A stretch of 64,000 nt of DNA. Source: Omphalotus guepiniiformis. Lineage: Eukaryota; Basidiomycota; Agaricomycetes; Agaricales; Omphalotaceae. Position numbers and translations under genes: made by a program. How positions within the stretch are numbered: position 1 is the first letter of the stretch; every line of letters begins with the position of its first letter. The stretch covers positions 992,001 through 1,056,000 of the forward strand of contig JAQOOI010000022.1 of assembly GCA_028554645.1 (NCBI GenBank), written 5' to 3'. The notes beneath the pieces were generated by a model, which did not search any database, was not told the origin of the DNA, and saw only the letters and a program-made list of their open reading frames with translations. Below, piece by piece: positions 12,628-23,300 of this stretch.

Positions 12628-13671
12628 CTATAGGAGTCTGAAAGCTCCTGGCTTCGAATAGTAGCATGCGATCGTCAGGGCAAGTGTCAATATCGACAAA
12701 GGCAGGGATAGGGCTGTGAGGAAGACGGTGTACAGAGAATTGACAACGTGCATGGGAACACTGGGAACAACGTAGTTGTCGAAAGAAGCAAAAACAAAAT
12801 AACTTTCTGATGAAGGACTCCTGAAGGATGCTGAAGTAGAGCGATGATTCGGAATGCGTGGGGATGCCAGTGAAGACGTGCGACTGTCATTTACCGCGTA
12901 GTGGGCCGACAGGCCCAGATCTCGCTCGACGCGTTTCAAAGCGACCTGGGCCATCCAACTCTGATCAGAAGTATCTTCACATCTGGACGATTCAGAAGGA
13001 ACAATGAGCACTGTGTCCTGTTCCCAGTTCTCGTGGCATAAGATTGACCAAGAGACGTCACGACGCTCTTCGTGACGGATGGTCTGGCATCCGAATTCTC
13101 CCAGTACAGCTGACACGAGATCCCAGATGACCGGAGATGACCTCGTACTAATTATTGAATCCGATAGTGAGCCGCCATGCAGCAGACGAAGCGATTTCAG
13201 GGAAAGGTAGAATTCAAGCCAGTGCGTTCGATTTATGAATCTCTTTGGGTTTAAGACTGGATAATCCCTGCGGTGATCCCAGTTGTAAGGCCTCTGGGTA
13301 ATACGGCGGCGGCTAGAGCAGGCACAGGCACCTGAGAATTGTTGCCATTGCCAAAGATCGTCCCCGTATACGTGCTCGTAGTAAGTAATGCACTCTGGAC
13401 AGAGCAGATGACGAAGTGCCGTTTCATAGCGCTTGAGAGCAGAGCAAGAACGAGCAATAAGATGGTCGGTGGCGTTCAGAAGGACATATGAGCGGATAAG
13501 CAGTAGCAGTTCTACAGGGAGTAAGGGTGCTTTTCTGGATAAGGCCTTCTTGGAGATTACAGGAATCGACTCAATGACGGAATCGATTGCCTGTAATACC
13601 TCAGAGAGGTATGCGAGAGAGATATGCATGAGAGCAGACTGAGAGACGACCACTGCGGTTGCCGAGTTCAT
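12628..13671 (-). CDS. Orphan protein with Cys-rich centre and C-terminal membrane helix
   Basis: Single-exon frame of 347 codons from the ATG at 13,671 (the codon at 13,710 is GTG and was not used). I do not recognise the family. The N-terminal part is helical, with LPVELLLLIRSYV resembling the start of an F-box-like helix, followed by CPECITYYEHVYG and CACSSRRR, which give CxxC and CxC pairs that could bind zinc. A Ser-rich linker follows. Near the C terminus a hydrophobic run (VFLTALSLPLSILTLALTI) looks like a single transmembrane helix, so a tail-anchored protein facing the cytosol is plausible. Coding status is supported by length and by sensible composition, not by homology. Confidence 0.62.
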   Translation of the reverse strand: MNSATAVVVSQSALMHISLAYLSEVLQAIDSVIESIPVISKKALSRKAPLLPVELLLLIRSYVLLNATDHLIARSCSALKRYETALRHLLCPECITYYEHVYGDDLWQWQQFSGACACSSRRRITQRPYNWDHRRDYPVLNPKRFINRTHWLEFYLSLKSLRLLHGGSLSDSIISTRSSPVIWDLVSAVLGEFGCQTIRHEERRDVSWSILCHENWEQDTVLIVPSESSRCEDTSDQSWMAQVALKRVERDLGLSAHYAVNDSRTSSLASPRIPNHRSTSASFRSPSSESYFVFASFDNYVVPSVPMHVVNSLYTVFLTALSLPLSILTLALTIACYYSKPGAFRLL

Positions 13672-14572
13672 AGTTGCGCAGCGAATAACGAGTAGGGAAA
13701 CTGGAACCACGAAATGACTGGATATATATGCATTCAGTGCAGATGGCAGGCAGGGAAGCTGGAATACAAAAGCAGGATTTTTAGAGTCATAGTTCTCGAT
13801 CGAATGGAAACGGGAGCGATTATTGGCGTGACGTGAGTCTTCCGCGGCCTGAGAGACCGCATTCTTCAGGATGTTCGCAGTGATATATACCTGTCAGCCT
13901 GAAAGAAGCAGCAATTGATGCTAAAGACATATCATTGCCCAACTACGTTGCTGGGTAGTGCTGACAGCAGTCCTCGGGCGAGATGGCTTGTCTCTCAGTT
14001 TCACGGCGAGTTCTGCAATTATCGTAAACTGTACGTCAGAATAGATGAAGCTTGAAGACCTGAGGCCTGATTGCTTACTTGATTAGCATTGAAATATTGA
14101 GACTAAAAAGCCAGATCGTGCGACTTTGTAATTAGAAGTACCGAGGAAGTGGCCCAAGGCGGTGAGGTTAGTCAAAACAACTTTTGGCATACAGTAGAAG
14201 TCAGCCAGGCCGAGAATACAGGCAATCTCCACCTTCTCACCGGATCTCAAAACTTTCACAGTCAGCGAATGTGCACCCAGACAACAAGTTTAGAGGTGGA
14301 CAGTTACTTACATGCGAACATAGGCAGACATATTACCGTAAGCTATTAAGTGCTACTTGTACACCTTTACGAGTAAAGAAGAGTACACGAATTGCTTTCA
14401 AAGTGGCCTGATATCTCCTCATAACTGTAACCATACATACTCATTGCGCCAGAGATCAGGATACTCCCTTCTGATGAGTGGCGTGGCCTCTGGATGATTC
14501 AACAGCTTGGAGGCGTTTCAGTGTCGCATTGACACTTTTGGGTACGCAGCTTCAAGCTTCAAGCTTCAGGGT
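13672..14572. other. Intergenic region without recognisable gene
   Basis: About 900 bp. A 66-codon frame at 14,149-14,349 has no recognisable features. A short direct repeat of AAGCTTC units occurs at about 14,549 (CTTCAAGCTTCAAGCTTCA). Nothing further is supported. Confidence 0.45.
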
Positions 14573-17360
14573 TTAGTCGCTTCCCTCACTACTTCGCCAT
14601 TTCTGGATCCTCTGCACCCCATTATCGAATTCCTTCAAAAGATCTAATCCTCCCGAGGCGCTCTTTTCCGCCTGTAATCGTGTGGGTGTAATGGGTGTAA
14701 AATGTTTAAACGCAGAATTGCTGGGGTAGTATGCACGTACTCGTGCATCCTTTGAGGCCCAAACTTCAATCCTGGAAGTAACTGTGTCAACGGGGGCATT
14801 CGACACAAGCGTGAGTAGTAGGAGACCCCTTACTGCTTGCGTATTTGCGTTTCCTTTATAGAGAAGTGAGAGCAGATCACATCCTGAGACAAGGAATGCT
14901 AATAAATTCGACAATCTCGAGACTACAACGAGCTCACCCCCCAAATGCCATGACGGTGCTCATCGTGTAGCCAGTCTATGATGGCCCAGCGTACGGTTTG
15001 CAGAGAAGTATCTTTGTTGTATTCGATACTTTCAGCTGATTTGGCATTGGCCTTCCCAAACCCTGGCCTAAGACCAAGTTGATGTTAGAGAAGTGGCGAA
15101 AAGAGCGGACAAAATTGCATATACTCGTTGAAGTATGGAAGATCAATTAAGATCATACTTTGGATGCTGACGAGAACTTGTAGCAGAGTGGAGTTGTATG
15201 GAGACCACTGTTCTTCCGGCCTGGTCACATCTTAGTAGTATTATGGCATGAATGGTACTGAACATACGTACCTGCCGGCCCAGGTACCCAGAAGAGACAA
15301 GCAAACTTTGCCGTTGTTGTATAGGTTAGGATTAAATCGCACAGTACCTCCACCAGTCGTTCGTAGGTGCATCTGAGGTGGAGATGAGGGATAGTTTATC
15401 GGCATGAAGCAGTCAAATTCAAAGAGCCCCCCAGCGTAAGGCGTCCCTTCAGGGCCTGCAATCAAAATCTTTCTGGACGAACTTTAGGCAAACAGAAAGA
15501 ATTTAGGAGAATGGGACTCATACATGGCATCATTTCTCACTTCGTCAACACGAACCCAGACACCTGGTGGAAGGCTCGTGGCCATGACAGCGAGCTCCTT
15601 GACCAAATGAAGACGGCCTTTGGGATTGCGCGTCGAATTCTCTGTGCCTTTCAAATCCTTTGCATAGTTGTATGCAGCGACCTTCTTCTTGTCTTCACTA
15701 GATTCTTCTCCCAACAAAAACGTTTCATGTCGAAACGCGAGCTTCTCACAAGCCTTGTTGTAGGCGTTCTCAACGGAGGTATCCTTGGACATGCCTTCTC
15801 CCTTGCAGTTCGACTGTCCGTCATCATTGCCGTTGAGGGAAACTCCCAACACAGACATCGCTCGCTCCATGTCGTCTCTAGCAGCAATGAAGTCCCCACA
15901 GAGTGAAGTTGCTTTGATCGTCTCTTCCGCGTTTTCATCAGAATCCAGGAGTCGCGCCGCGCCTGTCAAAAAAGCTTCACATTGCTTGTTTAGCTTCTTG
16001 AAGTAATCGTACAGCGGAGGTGCTTTCTCGAACTGTCCTTCCTTGTCTGACACCCAGCTGATCTCACCCTCGTCCCACATCCAACACTCCAAGCCTGGGG
16101 ACTCGGACATCTCCCGGCGAGGCTCAAGCAGGACTCGAACAGTCAATTCGCAATCAGACATACGCGTCAACAAAGCCAACATAGCATTGTAGATCTCACT
16201 TCGTGCCGTCCAGTCTGACACAGAATCGTTGCGTAAAAGGTCGCCCAGCAGGTCGGTGAGTTTAGAGAGCGAAAGCAAGGGCCCGATGGATGGATGTGGA
16301 AGCATGTCAAATATGTGAGGGTTATCGATATACGGTGAAGGCAGCAACTCCGTGAGCATTCGCAATGCACGAATGACTAATTCGTCCCAATGAGCTGCCA
16401 GTTCTTTATTTCGCTTAGCATCGGAGGAGGCCCCAAGACCAGCATTTCTCTGAGATCCAGCCCATCTCCCAACTGCTCCATAAGTTTCGTCTGCTCCATA
16501 CCCGGTACCGCCTGGTCCAACAGATTTGGATTTCCCGGCTTTGATACTCTTAGTTGCAGCTAAGACACGAGACTGCGAAGTTGCTCGTTCTCCGAGATAC
16601 TGTCTATCAAAACCACCCAGCGCTTCAAAGATCGCGATAGCACGACCCTCAGCACAACATGCGTGAACTGTGCAGGTCGGATGTTTAGCTTTTCCTTTGC
16701 ATGACACTGGACATGACGTGCTTCTGAAGCAACCTCGGCAATGATTCGTTTTACAGGACGTACAAGGGGCATGGAGCAACGATCCTAGAGATGGAGATAT
16801 CGTATCGCCAGAGAGCATGACCTATAGAATAGGGTTTGTGATATTGAGGGAAAGAACGCGAGGAGAAGCAACAAACGTACGAATCCGCGAGGAGAAGGCA
16901 CAAGCTGACCGCACTTGGTACAAGATCTTCCCTTGGTGAATAAGTCGCGATATTGGGCCAATCTTTCATCCGGTGCATTGTCATCCGTCTGGTCGCGAGG
17001 AGACGGATTCGTTTTCTGAGGCGGAAATACGCCCGAACTGGATTCAGAAATACCTGTAAACTCACTGCGATCAGTTTCTTCCCATTCCTTTGCTAAGCGC
17101 CTAGCAAAAGCTTCGTCTTCATCCTCAAGAACGACAATAGCGTTCCTAGAGCTTCCTGCCTCATTGCAACCTTCTTGTAGTTGCCTAGCAAGCTTTTCAC
17201 TGTCCTCTAACTCCTTGATACGCGCCAGTATGGCCGGTAGTTCGTCGTCCGAATCATCCTCGATCACGATGGGCGTCGTCGATGTATTTGGGGAAAGGCG
17301 AGCACGTTTCTTGTCAGGTCGAGAAGATTCATTTCGAGCAGATGAATTCCTTTTTGTCAT
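14573..17360 (-). CDS. Large E2 ubiquitin-conjugating enzyme
   Basis: Carries ubiquitin as a thioester and passes it to substrates. Exons on the minus strand: 17360-16881, 16821-15524, 15472-15272, 15220-15125, 15067-14938, 14883-14834, 14771-14573 (817 residues). The UBC fold is C-terminal: [15 protein letters not shown], then [17 protein letters not shown] with the catalytic cysteine at about residue 650, then the [19 protein letters not shown] block typical of the UBE2O/BIRC6-type long E2s. The N-terminal third is acidic and has a cluster of cysteines (CTKCG, then [13 protein letters not shown] and CPVSC) that looks zinc-binding. The start at 17,360 opens a basic MTKRN segment; a TATATA string lies about 35 bases upstream. 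The gene is divergent from isocitrate lyase. An E3-like activity of the same chain, as in UBE2O, is possible but not shown. Confidence 0.9.
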
Positions 17361-17391
17361 GCTAACACAGAAGGTCGTGACAGTCGCAAAG

Positions 17392-17402
17392 TGGGATATA
17401 TA
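17392..17402 (-). promoter_or_regulatory. TATA-like box of the E2 gene
   Basis: On the minus strand the sequence reads GTTATATATCCC, ending about 32 bases upstream of the E2 start codon at 17,360. Position is close for a fungal gene, so the transcript leader would be very short; the assignment is by pattern only. Confidence 0.35.
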
Positions 17403-17512
17403 ACGGGTACGTCCGCCCAACAAAGGATCTGAACATGTAGGCAAGTTTGCACAAAGAAAATCTAGACCTATGCAAACGTGTGATTTGTCAGCACTGTTAG
17501 TAACACTGGCAC

Positions 17513-17550
17513 ACCTATGCCCCGCATTGGATCACCTTTGCCCCGCAATG
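17513..17550. repeat. Tandem 17-bp promoter repeat between E2 and isocitrate lyase
   Basis: Two copies of ACCT(A/T)TGCCCCGCA(T/A)TG, at 17,513-17,529 and 17,534-17,550, differ at two positions and are 21 bases apart, two helical turns. They sit about 220 bases upstream of the isocitrate lyase start and 155 upstream of the E2 start. A regulator binding site pair is a reasonable inference; I cannot assign the protein. Confidence 0.5.
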
Positions 17551-17766
17551 CGTTTTGTCGGGAGGAACCTAATGAATTGTGAGTATATAAATTTACGGTC
17601 GAGTTTGTCGAGGTTAACCCATTTCTTTGCGCATTCTAGAGTTTTCTGTTGACTTGGCACCTGTCGCATCTATCCCTTCATCTTTGAGCCTCCGGTTCAA
17701 TTGTTGCCGGTACAAGTCATAGGCAAACCTAGCTTGAAGCTTGAAGCAACGCTTCTCCTTCTAACA

Positions 17767-20102
17767 ATGTTGTCCCTTCGTTCTAGCATCAAACGGGCAC
17801 CCATACATCGATACATTCGCGTCATGTCTTCATCTACTTTGCCAGCTCTTCCTCTCTATCAGCCTTCGTTTGACGAAGAGCAGGCCCAATTTGATGAGCG
17901 TGTAGCAGAGATGTCAAACTTCTTCAATTTACCGCGGTTCAAGTCCACCAAACGCAGTTATACTCCTGCAGATGTTGTCTCCAAGCAAGGTTCCCTTCCC
18001 GTTACTCCGCTTCCATCTACGTTGCTGGCCGACAAACTGTATGGAAATTTAACCACGGCCGCTGAAGCGGGAAAGCCTGTGCATACTATGGGTGCAATTG
18101 ATCCCGTTCAAATGACACAGATGGCTCGCCACCAAGAGATCGTATACGTCTCCGGATGGGCTGCTTCAAGTCTACTGACCACTGGTAATAACGAGGTTGG
18201 ACCCGACTTTGGGTGAGCAGTGTTACATTTGTTTAATTTGTGCATGCACCCTTACCGGTGGCTTGTAGAGACTACCCTTACACCACTGTTCCGAACCAAG
18301 TCCATCGTATCTTCCGCTCACAGCAATTACATGACAAGAAGCATTATGACGAGCGAATGATAGCAAGTCCCGAGCAGCGGAGAAAGATGGAATACGTTGA
18401 TTACCTCCGACCCATTGTAGCTGACGGGGATACTGGGTAGGTATATCCGATCTATTCATAATGCCAGCAACTTACCGTATTTCTCAGACACGGTGGTTTA
18501 TCTGCTGTCATGAAGCTTGTGAAACTGTTTGCGGAATCTGTAAATATCCTGATACTAGCGTGATACATTGCTAAATGTTGTTCAGGGTGCTGCCGGTATT
18601 CACCTGGAAGACCAATTACACGGAGGGAAAAAGGTCAGTCACCAAACTTTGGATGCTGTGTCTGGCTATAACAATCGTTCAGTGTGGTCATTTGGCAGGG
18701 AAAGTTCTTGTGCCGACATCGACACACACGTCCCGCCTCATCTCCGCACGGTTCCAGCTTGATCTCATGAAGTCTACCATGCTCCTAATTGCTAGGACCG
18801 ATGCGGAATCCGGTAAACTACTTTCCTCTACGGTGGATATGGCAGACCAAGAATTCGTACTGGGCACCACTGTTGCTGACACACCGCTCGCCGAAGTGTT
18901 AGCAAACGCCGAGGCAAGAGGAGCAACAGGCCCCGAAATTGATTTCCTTGAAAAAGAGTGGACCGAGACACATCCTCTGTGCACCTTCCATCAAGGTACT
19001 TTCCCCTAGTTTTGCGCATTAGTTTGAGTGTGCTCACGAGAGATAAAAGCGGTCGAGAAGGCTATCAACAACTCAAACATTAGTGATAAACAACCTGCAC
19101 TCCAGTCATATCTCTCCGCAGCTGCTGGCAAGTCCGTCAATGAATGCCGCGAAATTGCGTCGGACATCTTGGGTACAAGTGTCTTTTGGGATTGTGATCG
19201 TGCGTGTATTTCTCTCATAGTCAATACGTCTGAACTAATCTTCTCTGTTCAGTTCCGCGGACTAGGGAAGGCTATTACCACTTCACCGGCGGTATTGAAG
19301 TAGGGTGAATTCTATAGACAATATGGCCATGATTGCTGAACTATTCTTAGCCTGCTGTGAAGCGTGCGATCACCTTCGCGCCATACGCCGACCTTATTTG
19401 GCTCGAGACTAAGACGCCGGATCTTGAGCAAGCTCGATCCTTTGCTCGCAGGATTAGAGAGCAACACCCCGGAAAGTGAGATTCTCAATCGCGCTCATTA
19501 GTGCACTCAGCTTGCACTGACGGTACTTTGAAGGTGGTTCGTATACAATCTCAGCCCTAGTTTCAACTGGTCAACACATGGCTTCACTGGTATGTGGTTT
19601 GTGTCCGAGCAGGGATGCTATTCTTATGCGATACTCTAAGATGCCGACCTTAAAAACTTTGTCTGGGAGCTCGCTAAGGAGGGGTAAGTCTTTACGGTCT
19701 TGCCTTTGATACGATGCTGATTGAAAAACAATCAGCTTTGTCCTTCAATTAATCTCTCTGGCTGGCTTACATAGTAATGCTACGGCGACGGGTGCGTGTT
19801 TTGATCTTGTCTATCGTTCGTGTTAAGACTTGGGATCCAGCCGAGCTCGCTGCTCGTTACAAGGAGGATGGCATGCTTGCCTATGTTGAACTTGTACAAC
19901 GCAAAGAGAAAGAAATTGGATGTGATGTGCTTACGCACCAGAAGTGGTTCGTGGGCTCAGTCTTTCTTCCATAACTACTGTAGTAATTCTCCTACCAAAC
20001 AGGAGCGGAGCAAACTACATCGATCGAATCTTGTCGACTGTATCTTCAGGTTCCTCAAGCACTTCTGCTATAGGCAAGGATTCCACGGAGCATTCATTTT
20101 AG
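17767..20102 (+). CDS. ICL1: Isocitrate lyase (glyoxylate cycle)
   Basis: Splits isocitrate into glyoxylate and succinate, needed for growth on acetate, fatty acids or ethanol. Thirteen exons: 17767-18212, 18269-18436, 18488-18539, 18586-18633, 18683-18995, 19050-19199, 19253-19299, 19351-19475, 19534-19589, 19641-19683, 19736-19791, 19841-19946, 20003-20102 (569 residues). The active-site KKCGHL is formed across the intron at 18,634-18,682, catalytic Cys at about 239. Other blocks: VSGWAASS near the N terminus, ARTDAESGKLL, WLETKTPDLEQA and YNLSPSFNW. The first 19 residues (MLSLRSSIKRAP then HRYIRV) are basic and Ser-rich, like a mitochondrial presequence; a second in-frame ATG at 17,824 would give a 550-residue form without it. 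The C terminus is TEHSF, so there is no SKL-type peroxisomal signal. A 2-methylisocitrate lyase paralogue is less likely but not excluded. Confidence 0.93.
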
Positions 20103-20356
20103 AGTTAGTTCAAGGTTGTATCTTCCTAGATAGCTATAAGTAGCCTATCGGTAGAATTGTAGTTTACTGTCAGTGCCATGATGAAAAAATGAGCGGCAGT
20201 ATCGGACTCCGGCCCGAGCTCACGTGCAATCCCTGTTCCTTTAGCTCATGGCGTCATTGAATTTAAGCAGGCCACATTTGTTCTTCCACTGGCAGGAGAT
20301 TCAACTTCGACTCAACATCGACTCAACTTCCTCCTGAACTGACCACCACCTTGAAG

Positions 20357-23300
20357 ATGGATGGCTCGACTAGGGCTACCGTTGAACATCTGAACTTGGA
20401 TCGGCACCCACTTGTTTCCTTATTGTCAGCATGTTTTTGGGTGATTCGTACGTATTCAAATTCCTGCAACACACGTTCGGCCTAATTTCTCTTTTTTTCT
20501 TCGTGATCTAGTTTGGATTCTTTCATGGGCTAAAGCGCTGGTTACTTTCGTCACCATTACCATACCACGACTCATATACTCCGTGTTGTCGTATTCCATG
20601 ACTTTCACCGTATGAAACCGCAGTAAATATGGTTTGCTGTACAAACTGACATTTTGCGATGGGTAGCTCAACTTCTGGTCGTTTGCAATCATGTTTTCGC
20701 TCTGCGCCGTTGTTCTGAACTACTGGATACGTTTCCGATACCTCAACGATTATACACAACTCAAGGAACCGCCCTTGGTCAAGCCCGATGCCAATGAGCT
20801 TCACCCGGATGTCAATACAGGTCAATTCGATCAATTAGTACAATATGGATGCTAAACTTATAACCTGTTTCATAGACCCACCTCCTACCTTTCACAATTA
20901 TCTAGATGATTTTCTTCAGGCTGTTCGGGTCTTCGGTTTTGTCAGTACATTCCCTCTCGTAAAGTTTTGGTGACTGATTAATTGCCGGATCTCAATAGTT
21001 GGAGAAACCGGTCCGTACTTTTTCAGATTGTACATGTTGCCGCATTATCTCAACAAGTCGTAGGTTTTTCATGAGCTAGCCAGGCATCTTCAAACACGGC
21101 GGCTCATCGCCGGTGACAGCATCTCTCTTGATCAGGACAAAAGCTTTTACTGTGTCATAGATGGTATGGTCCAAGTTTACGCGCAGACAGGGCACGATAT
21201 TGGGGCTCAACACGGTGCTTGGGACGATGAAGATATGAACGGATATCAACTACTCAATGAAGTGGGCAGTGGAGGAACACTTTCGAGCTTGTTCACGATC
21301 CTTAGCCTCTTCACCGAGGATGTGAAAATGAGTTGGCAAGATGATCACCGCGAGTCGTCTCCTTTTGAGTCTGATGGTGGTGGTACTAGTTCATCCATGC
21401 CTGCCCCTCCCAAGGTGAATTTGGCCGGCCGTGTGGACTCAGAAGTCGCTTATTTCGACCTTAATCAAAAGGAGAGGGCGCAGGGGCGTCGAGGATCCAT
21501 CTCCTCGAGCACGTCCACTGTCCATCCTGCTGAAGTTCTTTCTCCGATCTCCCAAACCTCCACTCGTGATGGATATGCGTCTCCCGGTTATGAGGACAGT
21601 TTTGGATCCTCAGCTCTTCCCCGCTCTGAACCCGAATCAGGCAGTCGAGCATATCACGGTCTGGTAGCTCGAGCCACAGAAGATACCACATTGGCTGTGA
21701 TACCAGCGGAAGCGTTTCGCCGCCTCACGAAGAAGTACCCGAAAGCGACGGGCCATATCGTGCAAGGTATGTCAGAGAATGTCGAAACGCGGGCCATGAT
21801 CTAACTCTGCTTCTAGTGATATTGACGCGCTTCTCACGCGTGACTTTCAATGCAGCTCACAAATATCTGGGCTTAACGAGTGAAGTGCTGCGTACGGAGA
21901 AAGCTATTAACGACATCGCTTGCCACCCCCTACCAAATTCATTCTATGAAGGAGGTGGTTTGCATTATCTGCGGACTCGTTTCGATGGTACAGAGCGCTC
22001 AGATTCCGAGAGTGAATATTTCTCATACACGCAGTCCCCTGCTTCTGCGTCTTCAAAAACCCTTTCTACGGAGAGCCTAAAGCCTAGTGATTCCGTTAAG
22101 CCTGGTATCAAAGCCAAAGCAGCTGAACCAGCCCGTCCGATACTCCAGAGTCACCCTACTGGGAACTCGTCCAGGCTTCACCCCTCCCGGCATGTGGTAC
22201 AGGCGGGTGATCTTCTTAGCTCGATCGATGACCTTGAGGACACGTACCGCCGTGGGCCAATGGGCCGCTCAATGAGTATCATAAACACACCTCGGGTACC
22301 GCGAACGATGAAGTCTTCCGAACATCGAAGAGCGGCCAACCTATCAGCAGACGATTTCGACTTGCGAGAGGAAGTCATGTCTTGCATAGCGAAATCAATT
22401 GGTCTCCTCCAACCTCCACTTAGTGGCAGCGACTCTGTTGAAACCTCACCTGCCGTACGACCCGCTGACGACCGTCGCTCTTCAGGCGGACTGCTTAATT
22501 CATCCTTTAGTTCTCTATCACTCCTGGATCTCAATGATGATGCGTCCAGTACTACAGGTGGTTCTTCGACCATGGCATCTGATGGATATATGAGTGGATT
22601 GGATAATGAGGTGGAGATGCTTTACTTTGCAGCGGGTTCGACTCTAGTTAAAGCAGGCGAGCTCAATACCGGTATGTTTTTTGTTTCTTTGACGTACTTG
22701 AAGCTTAATGAATGTCAGGCCTCTTCTATGTCATTGAGGGCTTTTTGGACATATTTCTACCGGCCAGCAGCAGTCACAAGAGCGACCCTGAGACGAAGGC
22801 AGGAGCTGTCCCAGCTCGTACTAATAATGGGAAAAAGAATCCCGATGAGGATAAGTTGCTTTTTACCGTGAAACCGGGCGGAATTGCCGGGTACCTTGGT
22901 ATGCTCTTTCGACGCTCTCGTTAACGCTGTCTGATGTCCTGTCTAGCCTCTCTATGTCATAGTGCTTCTTATGTTGACATCAAGGCTAAAACTGATACCT
23001 ATGTCGGATTCCTACCTTCCCATGCACTCGAACGCTTATTAGAGAAACGCCCTATTGTCCTCCTCACTCTCGCTAAACGCTTGATCTCACTACTGTCACC
23101 TCTTGGTATTACACTATTCTGTCTTCCATTCAAGGAGGTACTAATGATGTTATCTGAAGTGCTGCATATCGATGCCTCGCTAGACTGGATGCAAGTGAAT
23201 GCAGGGCAAGTTCTTTGGAGGCCAGGTGATACGAGTGATAGTTTCTACATTGTCATTAATGGTCGTCTCCGTGTCATCACTGAAGATGATGATGGTGGTA

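Noticed and set aside
14549..14569. AAGCTTC repeat near 14,549 and its inverted look-alike near 17,728
   Set aside because: Short, simple and far apart; likely chance, without flanking duplications.
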